Shown here piece after piece: positions 15,799 through 24,838 of a stretch of 64,000 nt of DNA. This DNA comes from Bradyrhizobium aeschynomenes (GTDB taxonomy: Bacteria > Pseudomonadota > Alphaproteobacteria > Rhizobiales > Xanthobacteraceae). Within the stretch, counting starts at the first letter, position 1; every line of letters starts with the position of its first letter. The translations under genes were made by a program, and so were the position numbers. The stretch covers positions 1 to 64,000 of the forward strand of contig NZ_JABFDM010000005.1 of assembly GCF_013178945.1 (NCBI RefSeq). Reading direction: 5' to 3'. The notes below the pieces were generated by a model. The model was not told the origin of the DNA and made no database searches. It saw nothing but the letters and a program-made list of their open reading frames with translations.

Positions 15799-16387
15799 GT
15801 TGCACTCCAAGAAATTTCTGCGCTGCAATAGCGAGGCGCATTGTGCATTGCAAGCGATATGCCATTAGCTATCAACATCAATGATTTGTCGTAAACACGA
15901 CAGTCGGCGCGGTGTTGCTGCAATTGCGAATGGAAGCGATGTTCGAGACGGCACCATGCCCGCTGGGAGGCCAAGGCGCCGCGTTCGATTCGTGACACCG
16001 GATGACGGCGCAGGATACGTGTCGAGCGTGCACGGGATCCAGACTGCATATAAGGGTTGATGCATCGTCGTCTCGGGAAGGTCGCGCCGGAGGCCCGATC
16101 TCACCTCAGGCAGCTGCGGCGGAGCTGCATTTTCTTTGTGCGGCCTTAATGGCAAAATTGACATTATCGCCTTTGTTGCGATGCACGTTTGACCATGGCG
16201 ACCCGTTAAGCGGCAGCAGGGCGACAACTGCACGGCAGAGCGCGGGCGTCGCACGTCGCTGCGTGTCTCATCACGCTCGGCGTCGTCAGCTTTTGCGCAA
16301 ATCGCGTCTGTTATTTCGCCTTGCTGCTGCACGTCACGACCATAGTCTCCTCGCAGATTTTCATCGGCCTGGGAGGAGTTCTGCACC
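15799..16387. other. Divergent intergenic region between ahpC and the NMT1-type transporter operon
   Basis: About 590 bp with no supported gene. It must contain the leftward ahpC promoter and the rightward transporter promoter. The last 20 bases carry GGGAGGAG, the ribosome site of the downstream gene. No convincing operator, riboswitch or terminator was found. Confidence 0.5.
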
Positions 16388-17431
16388 ATGAGCGAACGTG
16401 TCTCGGCATCTGCGAGCGCAAGACCAACCATCGATCGGCGTCGCTTTCTCGCGACGTCAGCGGCAATCGCGGCGGGGCTCGGCGCGCCCGCATTGCTCGG
16501 AAGCGGCAGGGCCGCAGCAGCCGGCCTGAAGACGGTCCGCTTCAGCGAGGCCGTGCACAATCTCGGCTACATCAACCTCTACGTCGGCATGCATGCCGGT
16601 ATCTTCAAGAAGAACGGCCTGGACATGCAGGTGAGCGCCGCGGGCGGCGACACCCAGACCTTCGCCGCCGTGCTCGGAGGCTCCGCTGATTTTGCCATCG
16701 GTGACGCGACCATGGCGCAGATCTCGCGCGAGAATGGCGGTCCTGGCGTGGTCGTCGGCACCGTGGTGCAGCGGGCGCATTACTTCGGCGTGTCGAAGAC
16801 GCTGCAGCCGATCACCGATCCCAAGGGCTTCAAGGGCCTGAAGATCGTGACGTCGCCCGAGCCCAACACCAACTACAGCGTCGCCAAGCGCCTGCTGGAG
16901 AAGGCGGGCATGAAGGTCGGCGTCGATGCGACCATCGTGCCGGTCAACCCCGGGACCGAGATCGCGGCCATGCTGGCGGGGCAGGCCGACATCGCCATCG
17001 CCTATCAGCCGAGCGTGTCGGCCGCCGAAGCACAGGGCGCCAAGGTGGTGTTCGACTTCTCCAACTATATCGGCCCGTTCTGCAACACCGGCATCATGGT
17101 GCTGCCGACCACGATCCAGAAGGATCCCGATATGGTGCAGGCGCTGGTGACCTCGTTCGAGGAGGCCTCGCGCAAGACCTACGCCGATCCGGCCTTCTCC
17201 AAGGAAGTCGCGCGCAAGGAATTTCCCGACCTTCCCGGCGAGGTCGTCGACAAGGCGATCGATGCCGAGCTGAAATATCTCATTCCGGCGCAATCGGTGA
17301 TCACCAAGACGGATCAGTGGGCGAACCTGATGGAGATGCAGGTCTATCTCGGCAACGCCAAAGGCTCGGTGCCGTTCGACCAGATCATCGACAACTCCTT
17401 CGCGGAGAAGGCGATCGCCAGTCTCAAATGA
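16388..17431 (+). CDS. NMT1/SsuA-type ABC transporter substrate-binding protein (Tat-exported)
   Basis: 347 residues. The N-terminus holds a twin-arginine signal, DRRRFLATSAAIAAGLGAPA, at about residues 17-36, so it is exported folded to the periplasm. The mature part is an NMT1/THI5-like binding fold (VRFSEAVHNLGYINLYVGMHAGIFKKNG, then GGDTQTFAAVLGGSADFAIGD). This family binds nitrate, sulfonates, thiamine precursors or other small organics; the ligand here is not evident. First gene of an ABC operon followed by an acetamidase homologue and an SDR, suggesting an amide-type or related substrate (inference). Confidence 0.88.
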   Translation: MSERVSASASARPTIDRRRFLATSAAIAAGLGAPALLGSGRAAAAGLKTVRFSEAVHNLGYINLYVGMHAGIFKKNGLDMQVSAAGGDTQTFAAVLGGSADFAIGDATMAQISRENGGPGVVVGTVVQRAHYFGVSKTLQPITDPKGFKGLKIVTSPEPNTNYSVAKRLLEKAGMKVGVDATIVPVNPGTEIAAMLAGQADIAIAYQPSVSAAEAQGAKVVFDFSNYIGPFCNTGIMVLPTTIQKDPDMVQALVTSFEEASRKTYADPAFSKEVARKEFPDLPGEVVDKAIDAELKYLIPAQSVITKTDQWANLMEMQVYLGNAKGSVPFDQIIDNSFAEKAIASLK

Positions 17432-18249
17432 TTGAGACCAGCCTCAAGACGCAGACCGGCACGGGCGTCGCAGCGCCCGCGCCGCCACTCGTGGTCGAGC
17501 ATGTCGCCAAGAGCTACGAACTCGATGGCGGCGGTATCGTGCCTGTCATCGGCGATCTCAGCTTGACGTTGAGAGAAGGGGAGATCGTCAGCATCGTCGG
17601 TCCCTCCGGGTGCGGCAAGACCACGCTCCTGAATACGCTCTGTGGCTTGCTCGCGCCCGATGCCGGCCGCATCCGCTGGCATGGTCGCGAAGTCGCGGGC
17701 CAACCGCAGAACGTCGGCTACATGCTGCAAAAGGACCTGCTGCTGCCGTGGCGAACCGCGCTCGGCAATACGATGCTGGGGCTGGAAATCCGCGGCATGC
17801 CGTGGGCTCAGGCCGAGGACCGCTGCCGGGCCATGCTCGACCAGCTCGGTCTGCACGGCTTTGCCGATCATTATCCAACGACGCTGTCGGGCGGCATGCG
17901 GCAGCGCGTGGCGCTCGCCCGCACGCTCGTCAACGAGCCCGATGTTCTGCTGCTGGACGAGCCGTTCGCCGCGCTGGATTTTCAGAGCAAGCTCCTGATC
18001 GAGAACGACACGGTCGGTCTGGTCCGGCAGGGACGCCGCTCTCTGCTGCTGATCACCCACGACATCGAGGAGGCCGTGTCGCTCGCCGACCGCGTGATCG
18101 TGCTGTCGAAGCGGCCGACGCAGATCAAGGCCGTCTACGACATCGCGCTCGGCGCCGATCGTCACGATGTCATCTCCGTCCGGCAGGCGCCCGGCTTCAG
18201 CGACCATGTCCGCAGCATCTGGGCCGATCTCGACGTGGTGCTGCAATGA
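17428..18249 (+). CDS. ABC transporter ATP-binding protein (SsuB/TauB type)
   Basis: 273 residues with Walker A GPSGCGKTT, Q-loop in YMLQKDLLLPWRT (the QKDLLLPW form is typical of the nitrate/taurine group), signature LSGGMRQRVALAR, Walker B VLLLDEPFAALD and the H-loop ITHDIEEA. The ATG overlaps the binding-protein stop (ATGA). Energises uptake with the two flanking proteins. Confidence 0.93.
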   Translation: MIETSLKTQTGTGVAAPAPPLVVEHVAKSYELDGGGIVPVIGDLSLTLREGEIVSIVGPSGCGKTTLLNTLCGLLAPDAGRIRWHGREVAGQPQNVGYMLQKDLLLPWRTALGNTMLGLEIRGMPWAQAEDRCRAMLDQLGLHGFADHYPTTLSGGMRQRVALARTLVNEPDVLLLDEPFAALDFQSKLLIENDTVGLVRQGRRSLLLITHDIEEAVSLADRVIVLSKRPTQIKAVYDIALGADRHDVISVRQAPGFSDHVRSIWADLDVVLQ

Positions 18250-19112
18250 CGGCCGATGTCGATGCTGCGCCGGCTTCGTCGGCGGCCGCCCAGACCACCA
18301 TCGGTCCAGCCAGGCCTATGACGTCCCAAGGGCGGCGCTGGCTGCGGTTGCGCAGCACGCTCGCGGTGCTCGTGACCCAGCTCGTCGTTCTCGCTGGCTT
18401 TCTGGCCTTCTGGGAATTCATGACCGGACAGAACAAGGCGGCCGCCTTCATGTTCGGCTCGCCGTCGGCCATCTTCAAGTTCCTGTCGCAGATGGTCTAT
18501 GACGGCAGCCTGTGGCGCGACACCTCGGTGACCGGTCTCGAGACCCTGCTCGGCTTCTTCGTCGGCAACTGCATCGGCACCTTGATCGGCCTGTCGCTGT
18601 GGTATTCGCGCTTCGTCTCACGCGTCGTCGAGCCGTTCGTGATCGCACTCGGCTCGATCCCGATCATCGCGCTTGCTCCAATCATCATCATCTGGTTCGG
18701 CACCGGTCTGATCTCGAAGGTCGCAATGTCGACCCTGTCGGTCGTCATCGTCGCGCTGGTGACCTCCTACAAGGGGGCGACAGGCGTCGACCCGGATCAG
18801 ATCAATCTGCTTCGCACGCTCGGCGCCTCCAAGTTTCAGATCTTCCGCAAGCTGGTGGTGCCGGCATCGCTGGCCGACATCTTTGCCGGCTTGAAGCTGA
18901 CTGTCGGCTTTGCTCTGATCGGCGCGATCGTCGGCGAGTTCATGTCGTCATCCGAGGGGCTTGGGCACGCCATCTTCAAGGCCGGCTCGCTGTACATCAT
19001 TCCGAAGGTCTTTGCCGCATTGGTCGCGACCATCGCTTTGGCGCTGCTGCTGACCTTTGCAGTCGGCAAGATCGAGCAGTTGCTGATGCCGTGGCGGCGG
19101 CAGCAGCGATGA
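18246..19112 (+). CDS. ABC transporter permease (SsuC/TauC type)
   Basis: 288 residues, about six membrane segments, with the BPD_transp_1 EAA-like loop around LLRTLGASKFQIFRKLVVPASLADIFAGL. The start overlaps the ATPase stop by an ATGA. The first 35 residues form a soluble Ala/Ser-rich leader. Completes a one-permease importer that presumably works as a homodimer. Confidence 0.93.
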   Translation: MTADVDAAPASSAAAQTTIGPARPMTSQGRRWLRLRSTLAVLVTQLVVLAGFLAFWEFMTGQNKAAAFMFGSPSAIFKFLSQMVYDGSLWRDTSVTGLETLLGFFVGNCIGTLIGLSLWYSRFVSRVVEPFVIALGSIPIIALAPIIIIWFGTGLISKVAMSTLSVVIVALVTSYKGATGVDPDQINLLRTLGASKFQIFRKLVVPASLADIFAGLKLTVGFALIGAIVGEFMSSSEGLGHAIFKAGSLYIIPKVFAALVATIALALLLTFAVGKIEQLLMPWRRQQR

Positions 19113-19144
19113 AATATCGAAGTCAGACATAGCGGGGAGCGATC

Positions 19145-20068
19145 ATGCCACAACGGGTCGGCAAGGCCGGCAACATCAAATATGCGCTTTCAGGTGACGA
19201 GGCTTTCATTGCGGCCGTCGATCCCGGCGAGATCTTCGTCGTCGAATGCGCCATCAACGTCAATGACGGCACCATCCGCGCGCTCGGCCAGCAACTCGTC
19301 GAGAGCGACGTGACGCTGCCTTACGTCAATGGCGCGACCGGACCGATCGAGGTGCGCGGGGCCAAGGCCGGAGACATGCTGCGGCTCGATATCATCGACA
19401 TGGAGCTCGACAGGCTCGGCTTCACCGCGCTGTGGCCGGGCATCGGCATGTTTCCGGACTGGGTCCGGCGCAAGGAGTTCGGCATCCAGACCCGCGTCGT
19501 GGCCGTCGAGAACGGGCATGTCTTGTGGAGCGAGCACGTGAAGCTTCCGGTTCGCCCGATGATCGGCGTCGCCGGTGTGGCGCCTGTCCATGGCGCCGTG
19601 CTGACGGTCGACAACGGTCCTCACGGCGGCAATCTCGACGTCCAGGAGATCACCTCGGGCAATTCGGTGTTCTTCCGCGTCAACAAGGACGGCGCGCATC
19701 TCTTCCTCGGCGACTGTCATGCGATCCAGGGCGACGGCGAAGCCAATGGCATGGGCGCAATCGAAATTGCGGCCAATCTCACCGTCAAGGTCTCACTCGA
19801 CAAGGCGCCGGCACGGCTGAACCATCCGCGCATCGAGACGCCGACGCATATCTGCACGCTCGGCTGCGCGCGCCCGCTCGAGGACGCAATGCGGATCGCC
19901 TTCGAGGAGATGATCAACTGGCTCGAAGATGATTGGAAGATTCCGGCATCCGAGGCCTACATGCTGCTCGGCCAGATCGCCGAGGCCCGCTGCACCCAGG
20001 TGGTGAATCCGAAATACACCTATATCTGCAAGGTCAACAAGGCCTTGCTCGCCGGCTATCACGGCTGA
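19145..20068 (+). CDS. Acetamidase/formamidase family protein
   Basis: 307 residues of the FmdA/AmdA family, which hydrolyse short amides to ammonia and a carboxylate. Recognisable stretches are NDGTIRALGQQL, GPIEVRGAKAGDMLRLDI, MIGVAGVAPVHGAVLTVDNGP (split here) and HLFLGDCHAIQGDGEANGMG. GGGGAG precedes the ATG. Lies 32 bp after the permease gene, so the transporter probably feeds it. Exact substrate unknown. Confidence 0.87.
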   Translation: MPQRVGKAGNIKYALSGDEAFIAAVDPGEIFVVECAINVNDGTIRALGQQLVESDVTLPYVNGATGPIEVRGAKAGDMLRLDIIDMELDRLGFTALWPGIGMFPDWVRRKEFGIQTRVVAVENGHVLWSEHVKLPVRPMIGVAGVAPVHGAVLTVDNGPHGGNLDVQEITSGNSVFFRVNKDGAHLFLGDCHAIQGDGEANGMGAIEIAANLTVKVSLDKAPARLNHPRIETPTHICTLGCARPLEDAMRIAFEEMINWLEDDWKIPASEAYMLLGQIAEARCTQVVNPKYTYICKVNKALLAGYHG

Positions 20069-20097
20069 CGCTGCACACTGAGACGAAGGAGACGATC

Positions 20098-20853
20098 ATG
20101 GATCTGGGATTGGCCGGCAAGAGCGTGCTGGTGACGGGCGGCAGCAAAGGCATCGGGCTTGCGATCGCCGAGTTGTTTGCCGCCGAAGGCGCCAATGTCG
20201 CGATCTGCGCGCGCGATGCCGAGGCGGTCGGCAAGGCGGTCACGAAGCTCTCGGCGAAGGGTGTCAAGGCGTGGGGACAGGGCGTCGACGTGGCCGATCC
20301 GGTCGCGTTGAAAGGCTGGGTGGACGGCGCAGCCAAGGAGCTCGGCGGCGTCGATTGTGTGGTCTGCAATGTCAGCGCGCTCGCGGTCGGCGATTCGCCT
20401 GAGACGTGGGAGAAATCGTTCCGCACCGACATGATGCACACGGTGAATTCCATTGCGGCGGCCGTTCCGTATCTCGAAAAGTCGACAGCGGCTTCGATCA
20501 GCATCATCTCCAGCGTGTCCGGATTCGAGGTCGACTTCGCTGCGGGATCCTATGGCGCGATCAAGGGCGCGTTGATCCATTATGCAAAAGGACTCGCTCA
20601 CCAGCTCGTCGGCAAAGGCATCCGCGTCAACGCCGTTTCTCCAGGCAACACCTATTTCGAGGGCGGCATCTGGCAGAATATCGAGAGCGGCTCGCCGGAC
20701 CTGTTCAAGACCGCGATGGGCCTGAATCCCACCGGACGGATGGGAACCGCAGAGGAAGTGGCCTATGGCGTGGTGATGCTGGCCAGCCCGCTGGCGAGCC
20801 GAATCTCGGGAACCAACCTCATCATTGACGGTGCGCTGACCAAGGCGGTGTAA
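20098..20853 (+). CDS. Short-chain dehydrogenase/reductase (SDR)
   Basis: 251 residues with the NAD(P) motif TGGSKGIG (residues 14-21) and the active-site serine in IISSVSG. The usual YxxxK is represented by SYGAIKGA, giving Tyr and Lys. It ends with SRISGTNLIIDGALTKAV. Last gene of the five-gene transporter/amidase operon, 29 bp after the amidase. Substrate not predictable; it may act on a product released from the imported compound. Confidence 0.88.
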   Translation: MDLGLAGKSVLVTGGSKGIGLAIAELFAAEGANVAICARDAEAVGKAVTKLSAKGVKAWGQGVDVADPVALKGWVDGAAKELGGVDCVVCNVSALAVGDSPETWEKSFRTDMMHTVNSIAAAVPYLEKSTAASISIISSVSGFEVDFAAGSYGAIKGALIHYAKGLAHQLVGKGIRVNAVSPGNTYFEGGIWQNIESGSPDLFKTAMGLNPTGRMGTAEEVAYGVVMLASPLASRISGTNLIIDGALTKAV

Positions 20854-20974
20854 GCCCGTCGTTACGGTGGCAGGCGAGCCATGCAGCCGACGAATGCTGC
20901 ACTGCGGCTGCCGTCCGACTCTCCCTGCGATCTCACGAGTTGAGAGCCCTTGAGGCCGCAACGGAGAGCAAGGC

Positions 20975-22087
20975 ATGCAGGCACTCGTGCAGCAGCTGAC
21001 CGGTGTCGTTCCGGACTGGATGATCGGGCCGGGCTTGATCATCGGCGCCATTCTCGGTGCGCTGCTCGTCTACAATATCGCGCGCGCCCTCGTGAAGCGG
21101 GCGATCGGCAGCCGGAACTCGATCCTGCTTCCCATCCTGCGGAGGACCGCGGGACCGGTGCGGCTCGCTCTCTGTCTGGTGGCCGTCGCGCTGGTTCTTC
21201 CGCTGGCGCCGCTGAACGAAGGATGGCGCCGCGCGCTCGCGCACCTGTTCGTGGTGGCGACGATCGCGCTGGTCGGCTGGATCACGATCCGCGTCGTCGA
21301 CATGGTCTCGGCGCGCTACATGCAGCGGTTCCGCGACGACATCACGGAGAATTTCCTCGCCCGCAAGCATGTGACGCAGGTTCGCGTCTTCAAGCGCGTG
21401 ATCGACACGTTGATCATCATCGTCGCCGTCTCGGCGGCGCTGATGACCTTCGATTCGGTCCGGCAATATGGTGTCAGCCTGTTCGCATCCGCTGGCGCCG
21501 CCGGCCTGATCGTCGGTCTCGCCGCACGGCCCTTGCTCAGCAACCTGATCGCGGGCGTGCAGATCGCGGTCACGCAGCCGATCCGCATCGAGGATGCCGT
21601 CATCATCGAGAACGAGTGGGGCTGGGTCGAGGACATCGCCTCGACCTATGTCGTGATCAGGCTGTGGGATTGGAGGCGGATGGTGGTTCCGCTGTCCTAT
21701 TTCATCGAACGTCCGTTCCAGAACTGGACGCGAGATGCGGCCTCGTTGATCGGCTCGGTGGTTCTGCACGTGGACTATGCCGCGGACGTGCCACGCATCA
21801 GGAGGCGGCTGGAGGAGGTCGCGAAGGAGTCGAAGATCTGGGACGGCGCCGTGGTCAATCTGCAGGTCGTCGATACCAACGCGCGCACCATGGAATTGCG
21901 GGCTCTGGTGAGCGCCCGGAACGCGCCGCAGGCGTGGGACCTCAGATGTGAGGTCCGCGAGAAGCTCATTGCCTTTCTGCAGCGGGAGATGCGCGAAGCC
22001 TTGCCGCGTGACCGCGCGGATATTTCGCCGCCGCTGTCGCTGTTTGATCCGCAGTCGCCGCCGCACTTCGCGGCTGCGCCGACCTGA
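20975..22087 (+). CDS. MscS-family mechanosensitive channel
   Basis: 370 residues with four predicted membrane segments. The last is the Ala/Gly-rich pore helix SLFASAGAAGLIVGLAARPLLSNLIAGVQ (split here), followed by the beta domain ITQPIRIEDAVIIENEWGWVEDI. The size fits the small-to-medium MscS class that opens on hypo-osmotic shock. The ATG at 20975 follows GGAG. It stands alone and converges with the phosphonate operon, with 18 bp between the stops. Confidence 0.88.
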   Translation: MQALVQQLTGVVPDWMIGPGLIIGAILGALLVYNIARALVKRAIGSRNSILLPILRRTAGPVRLALCLVAVALVLPLAPLNEGWRRALAHLFVVATIALVGWITIRVVDMVSARYMQRFRDDITENFLARKHVTQVRVFKRVIDTLIIIVAVSAALMTFDSVRQYGVSLFASAGAAGLIVGLAARPLLSNLIAGVQIAVTQPIRIEDAVIIENEWGWVEDIASTYVVIRLWDWRRMVVPLSYFIERPFQNWTRDAASLIGSVVLHVDYAADVPRIRRRLEEVAKESKIWDGAVVNLQVVDTNARTMELRALVSARNAPQAWDLRCEVREKLIAFLQREMREALPRDRADISPPLSLFDPQSPPHFAAAPT

Positions 22088-22105
22088 CGGCGGGTTGGCC
22101 TGACG

Positions 22106-22807
22106 TTATGCGGCCGTGATCGGCCAACTGCCGATGATGCTGAAGCGGCTGCTCGCGCTCGGCTGCCGGAACAGTGCGATCCGATCAATTGCCAGCGTGG
22201 AAAGCTCAAGGGCCGCGAAGCGGTCCTGGAGCATCGACAAGATGGGACGGCGCCGCACGTCGGAAAGCCGGCATGTCAGCGTCATGTGGAAGCGGAAATC
22301 CTCCATGACATAAGGGTAGCCCCAGCGGTCGAGGTGATCGCGCTGTCGTGGCGTCAGCAGGTCAGGCTTGCGCCGCGCCCGGTCCTCCGGCGACATCGCG
22401 GCACGAAACGGCTCGAACGCCGTGACGGCAGCGGCCGCGAGCTCCTGGAGTGCAGGTGACGCGTCGCCGGGAATGACGGCGATGAAACCGCTGATCGCGT
22501 CGACGACCGGACGGATGAGCGGAACGGCCCGAGGCGCTGCGGCGAAGCTGGCGCAGGCGGCACAGAGCTCGGCTTCGCCGCGCGCATCGGTGAGTGCAAA
22601 CGGCGCCTTCAATGTCGCGTGGAAGCCGTATTTGCGAGCGTCACCCGTGAGCTCGGTCCAATCCGGGACGGCGTCGCGTATCTCGCTCGGAAACTCCCGT
22701 TCACCGCCGGTCCAGGCATCGTAGCCAAGCAGGCTGGCGCCGAATTCCGCTAGGGCCGTGTCAGCCGCCGGCGTGTAGTAGATTGCGTAGCGGGCGACGG
22801 CGGTCAT
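22106..22807 (-). CDS. DUF1045 protein, 2H-phosphoesterase fold, phosphonate-linked
   Basis: 233 residues. Two H-x-T motifs, FHATLKAPF (about residue 62) and FHMTLTCRL (about residue 174), mark the 2H phosphoesterase superfamily, whose members act on cyclic phosphates. DUF1045 genes are regularly found in C-P lyase clusters. No PhnP gene is seen in this window, so this protein is a candidate for opening the 5-phosphoribosyl 1,2-cyclic phosphate made by PhnJ; that is inference. Third gene of the leftward operon, 6 bp after the PhnM-like gene. Confidence 0.85.
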   Translation of the reverse strand: MTAVARYAIYYTPAADTALAEFGASLLGYDAWTGGEREFPSEIRDAVPDWTELTGDARKYGFHATLKAPFALTDARGEAELCAACASFAAAPRAVPLIRPVVDAISGFIAVIPGDASPALQELAAAAVTAFEPFRAAMSPEDRARRKPDLLTPRQRDHLDRWGYPYVMEDFRFHMTLTCRLSDVRRRPILSMLQDRFAALELSTLAIDRIALFRQPSASSRFSIIGSWPITAA

Positions 22808-22813
22808 GATGCG

Positions 22814-24001
22814 CTACTCGGCCGCCGCTGCGCGAGGTGCAGCGATGGTGCTGAGTCGAGCGGCCCCCGTGATGTGGACCAGCCGCCCCGCCGCGATCAC
22901 AGCGACGACGCGCGGACGCGTCGGCATGCTGTCGTCGACGAGGATGATGTCGGCACGCTGGCCTGTCGCGAGCGTGCCACGGTCCGACAGGCCCGCGGCA
23001 TGCGCAGGACCAGCCGAGATCAGGCTCCAGGCCCGCGACAGGGGAAGAATGCCGTCGGCGGCGAGCCGATAGGCAGCCAGCAACGGCGCTGGATAGTAGT
23101 AGTCGGAGGCCAGCACCGAGCACAGCCCCTTGGCGATCATGTCGCTCGCCTTGGTCCAGCCCGTGTGACTGCCGCCGCGGACGACGTTGGGGGCGCCGAA
23201 CACGATCGCATCGCCGCCTGCGGCGGCTTCGCGCGCGGTCTCCTCATTGACCGGGAATTCTGCGATTCCCACGCCCTGTTCCCGAAAGGCACGGCGCATC
23301 TCCGGACTCTCGTCGTCGTGAGACAGCATGCGGATGCCGGCCGCGCGGCCGGCCGCGGCGAGGCGGGCGATCGACGCCGGAACGGCATCGGCCCGTGAAA
23401 CGATGCGCGCGACCAGGCGATCGAAGTCGCCGCCGGACATTCCCGTGCGATCCACCATGCGCTGGCGCTTGTGCGGCTTGTCCAGGCTCGCCACGGTGGA
23501 GTCCATATGGTCGTTGAAGGCGAACAAGTCGATGCGCCGCGCTGCAAGCAATGCGAGGATCTCGTCCTCGTCATCGAGATTGTAGGTCTCGTGACGCAAA
23601 TGGAAGCGGGTATCGGCAGCGAGGCGCGGCCGCAGAGCTTCGATCGCCCCGAGCAGATGGCGCGCGTTCGCAGCACTTCGCAGGCCCGGCTCCCACGACC
23701 AGGTGGTCGCATGGAAGACCGTGGTGATGCCGTTGCTGACGGCCTGGCGGTCGCTATCGACCAGAGCGACGTCGATCGGAAAATCCACGCCTGCGCGCGG
23801 CATCATCTGCCGCTCGAAGGCGTCACCATGAATATCGACGATGCCGGGCAGCACCGTGAGCCCGCTCGCATCGAGATCGAGTCCGGTACGCGGTGTAGTC
23901 GTGTCGATCCCGGCAATCACGCCCCGCGAGAGGATCAGCGATGCGTCGACGAGTTCGGAGCCGATCAGGCACTTGCCGCCCGAAACAAAGATGTCTGTCA
24001 T
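22814..24001 (-). CDS. Second PhnM-like amidohydrolase
   Basis: 395 residues of the amidohydrolase superfamily, related to RPn triphosphate hydrolase PhnM. LPGIVDIHGDAFERQMMPR replaces the HTDHLE metal motif of the main PhnM. Other family segments are GITTVFHATTWSWEPGLRS, HLRHETYNLDDED, MLSHDDESPEM and FGAPNVVRGGSHTG. The start overlaps the acetyltransferase stop by an ATGA, so it is translationally coupled. A second PhnM in the same locus may act on a different ribose-triphosphate or phosphonate intermediate. Confidence 0.88.
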   Translation of the reverse strand: MTDIFVSGGKCLIGSELVDASLILSRGVIAGIDTTTPRTGLDLDASGLTVLPGIVDIHGDAFERQMMPRAGVDFPIDVALVDSDRQAVSNGITTVFHATTWSWEPGLRSAANARHLLGAIEALRPRLAADTRFHLRHETYNLDDEDEILALLAARRIDLFAFNDHMDSTVASLDKPHKRQRMVDRTGMSGGDFDRLVARIVSRADAVPASIARLAAAGRAAGIRMLSHDDESPEMRRAFREQGVGIAEFPVNEETAREAAAGGDAIVFGAPNVVRGGSHTGWTKASDMIAKGLCSVLASDYYYPAPLLAAYRLAADGILPLSRAWSLISAGPAHAAGLSDRGTLATGQRADIILVDDSMPTRPRVVAVIAAGRLVHITGAARLSTIAAPRAAAAE

Positions 24002-24660
24002 GGCGTGGCACTCTGCCGCAGCTGAGCGCCGTCGTCGAGAGCTGCCTCGTATTTGTCCAGGAAGTCGGCGATCTCCAGGCGACGGAAGTCCGGCAAGGCC
24101 GCGCGCAGTACGTCGTGATCCCAGTCCCACCAGGCGAGGCGCCGCAGACGCTCAGCGATGTCCTCCGGGAAACGGCGCTTCAGGAGACGCGCGGGATTGC
24201 CGGCGACGATGGTATAATCGGGCACGTCCTTGGTGACGATGGCGCCGGCCGCCACGACGGCGCCCGTGCCGATGCTGCGTCCTGGCAGCACGATCGCACC
24301 ATGGCCGATCCAGACATCATGACCGATGTCGACATGGTGTTGGCGTCGCCAGGCGAAGAACTCCGCATCGTCGGGCTCGCCCGGGAAATATGCGCTGGCG
24401 CGATAGGTGAAATGCGCCTGGGTCGCGCGATGCATCGGGTGATTGCCGGGATTGATCCGGGTCATCGCCGCGATCGAGCAGAACTTTCCGATCGTCGTGT
24501 AGGTGATTTGTGCATCGTTGACGACGTAGGAGTAGTCGTCCATCGCCACCTCGTTGAGGATGGTGCGGGCACCCACTTCGCAATAGGCGCCCAGCCTCAC
24601 GTCGTGGAGGGTTGCGGTGGGATCGACGGTGGGATGGATTGAAAGTGACTTGCCGGCCAT
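23998..24660 (-). CDS. Hexapeptide-repeat acyltransferase, phosphonate-associated
   Basis: 220 residues with left-handed beta-helix repeats (GAYCEVGARTILNEVAMDDY, then VDIGHDVWIGHGAIVLPGRS and AGAIVTKDVPDYTIVAGNPA). It matches the xenobiotic-acetyltransferase-like proteins commonly found in phn clusters. It may N-acetylate aminoalkylphosphonates in place of PhnO (inference). First gene of the leftward operon; a Pho-box-like site lies 46 bp upstream. Confidence 0.87.
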   Translation of the reverse strand: MAGKSLSIHPTVDPTATLHDVRLGAYCEVGARTILNEVAMDDYSYVVNDAQITYTTIGKFCSIAAMTRINPGNHPMHRATQAHFTYRASAYFPGEPDDAEFFAWRRQHHVDIGHDVWIGHGAIVLPGRSIGTGAVVAAGAIVTKDVPDYTIVAGNPARLLKRRFPEDIAERLRRLAWWDWDHDVLRAALPDFRRLEIADFLDKYEAALDDGAQLRQSATP

Positions 24661-24705
24661 GTCTCGTCTGCTTCTGGAGGTTCTCGGATGTCTAAGGTGC
24701 TCACT

Positions 24706-24723
24706 ATGACGGTTGCGTGACGG
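24706..24723 (-). promoter_or_regulatory. Pho box for the leftward phosphonate operon
   Basis: On the minus strand, CCGTCAC-GCAA-CCGTCAT matches the 7-4-7 PhoB consensus CTGTCAT-N4-CTGTCAT at 11 of 14 repeat positions. It ends 45 bp before the acetyltransferase start. Confidence 0.72.
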
Positions 24724-24774
24724 GCGGATGACCGGGGCGTCGCCGATGTGGATGAGCAGGCGAGCGTGAGCGCA

Positions 24775-24792
24775 TTGTCACATAACTGTTGA
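24775..24792 (+). promoter_or_regulatory. Pho box for phnCDEE
   Basis: TTGTCAC-ATAA-CTGTTGA has the 7-4-7 layout, 9 of 14 repeat positions and an AT-rich spacer. It lies 46 bp before phnC, mirroring the minus-strand box. Confidence 0.6.
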
Positions 24793-24838
24793 ATCCAGAC
24801 GCTAGCGGTAGCGCGTCACGAGGCGTCTGGAGCTTGCA

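Noticed and set aside
15799..15900. OxyR-type site upstream of ahpC
   Set aside because: Only one loose ATAG-N7-CATA pattern is present, with no spaced repeat, so it is not better than chance.
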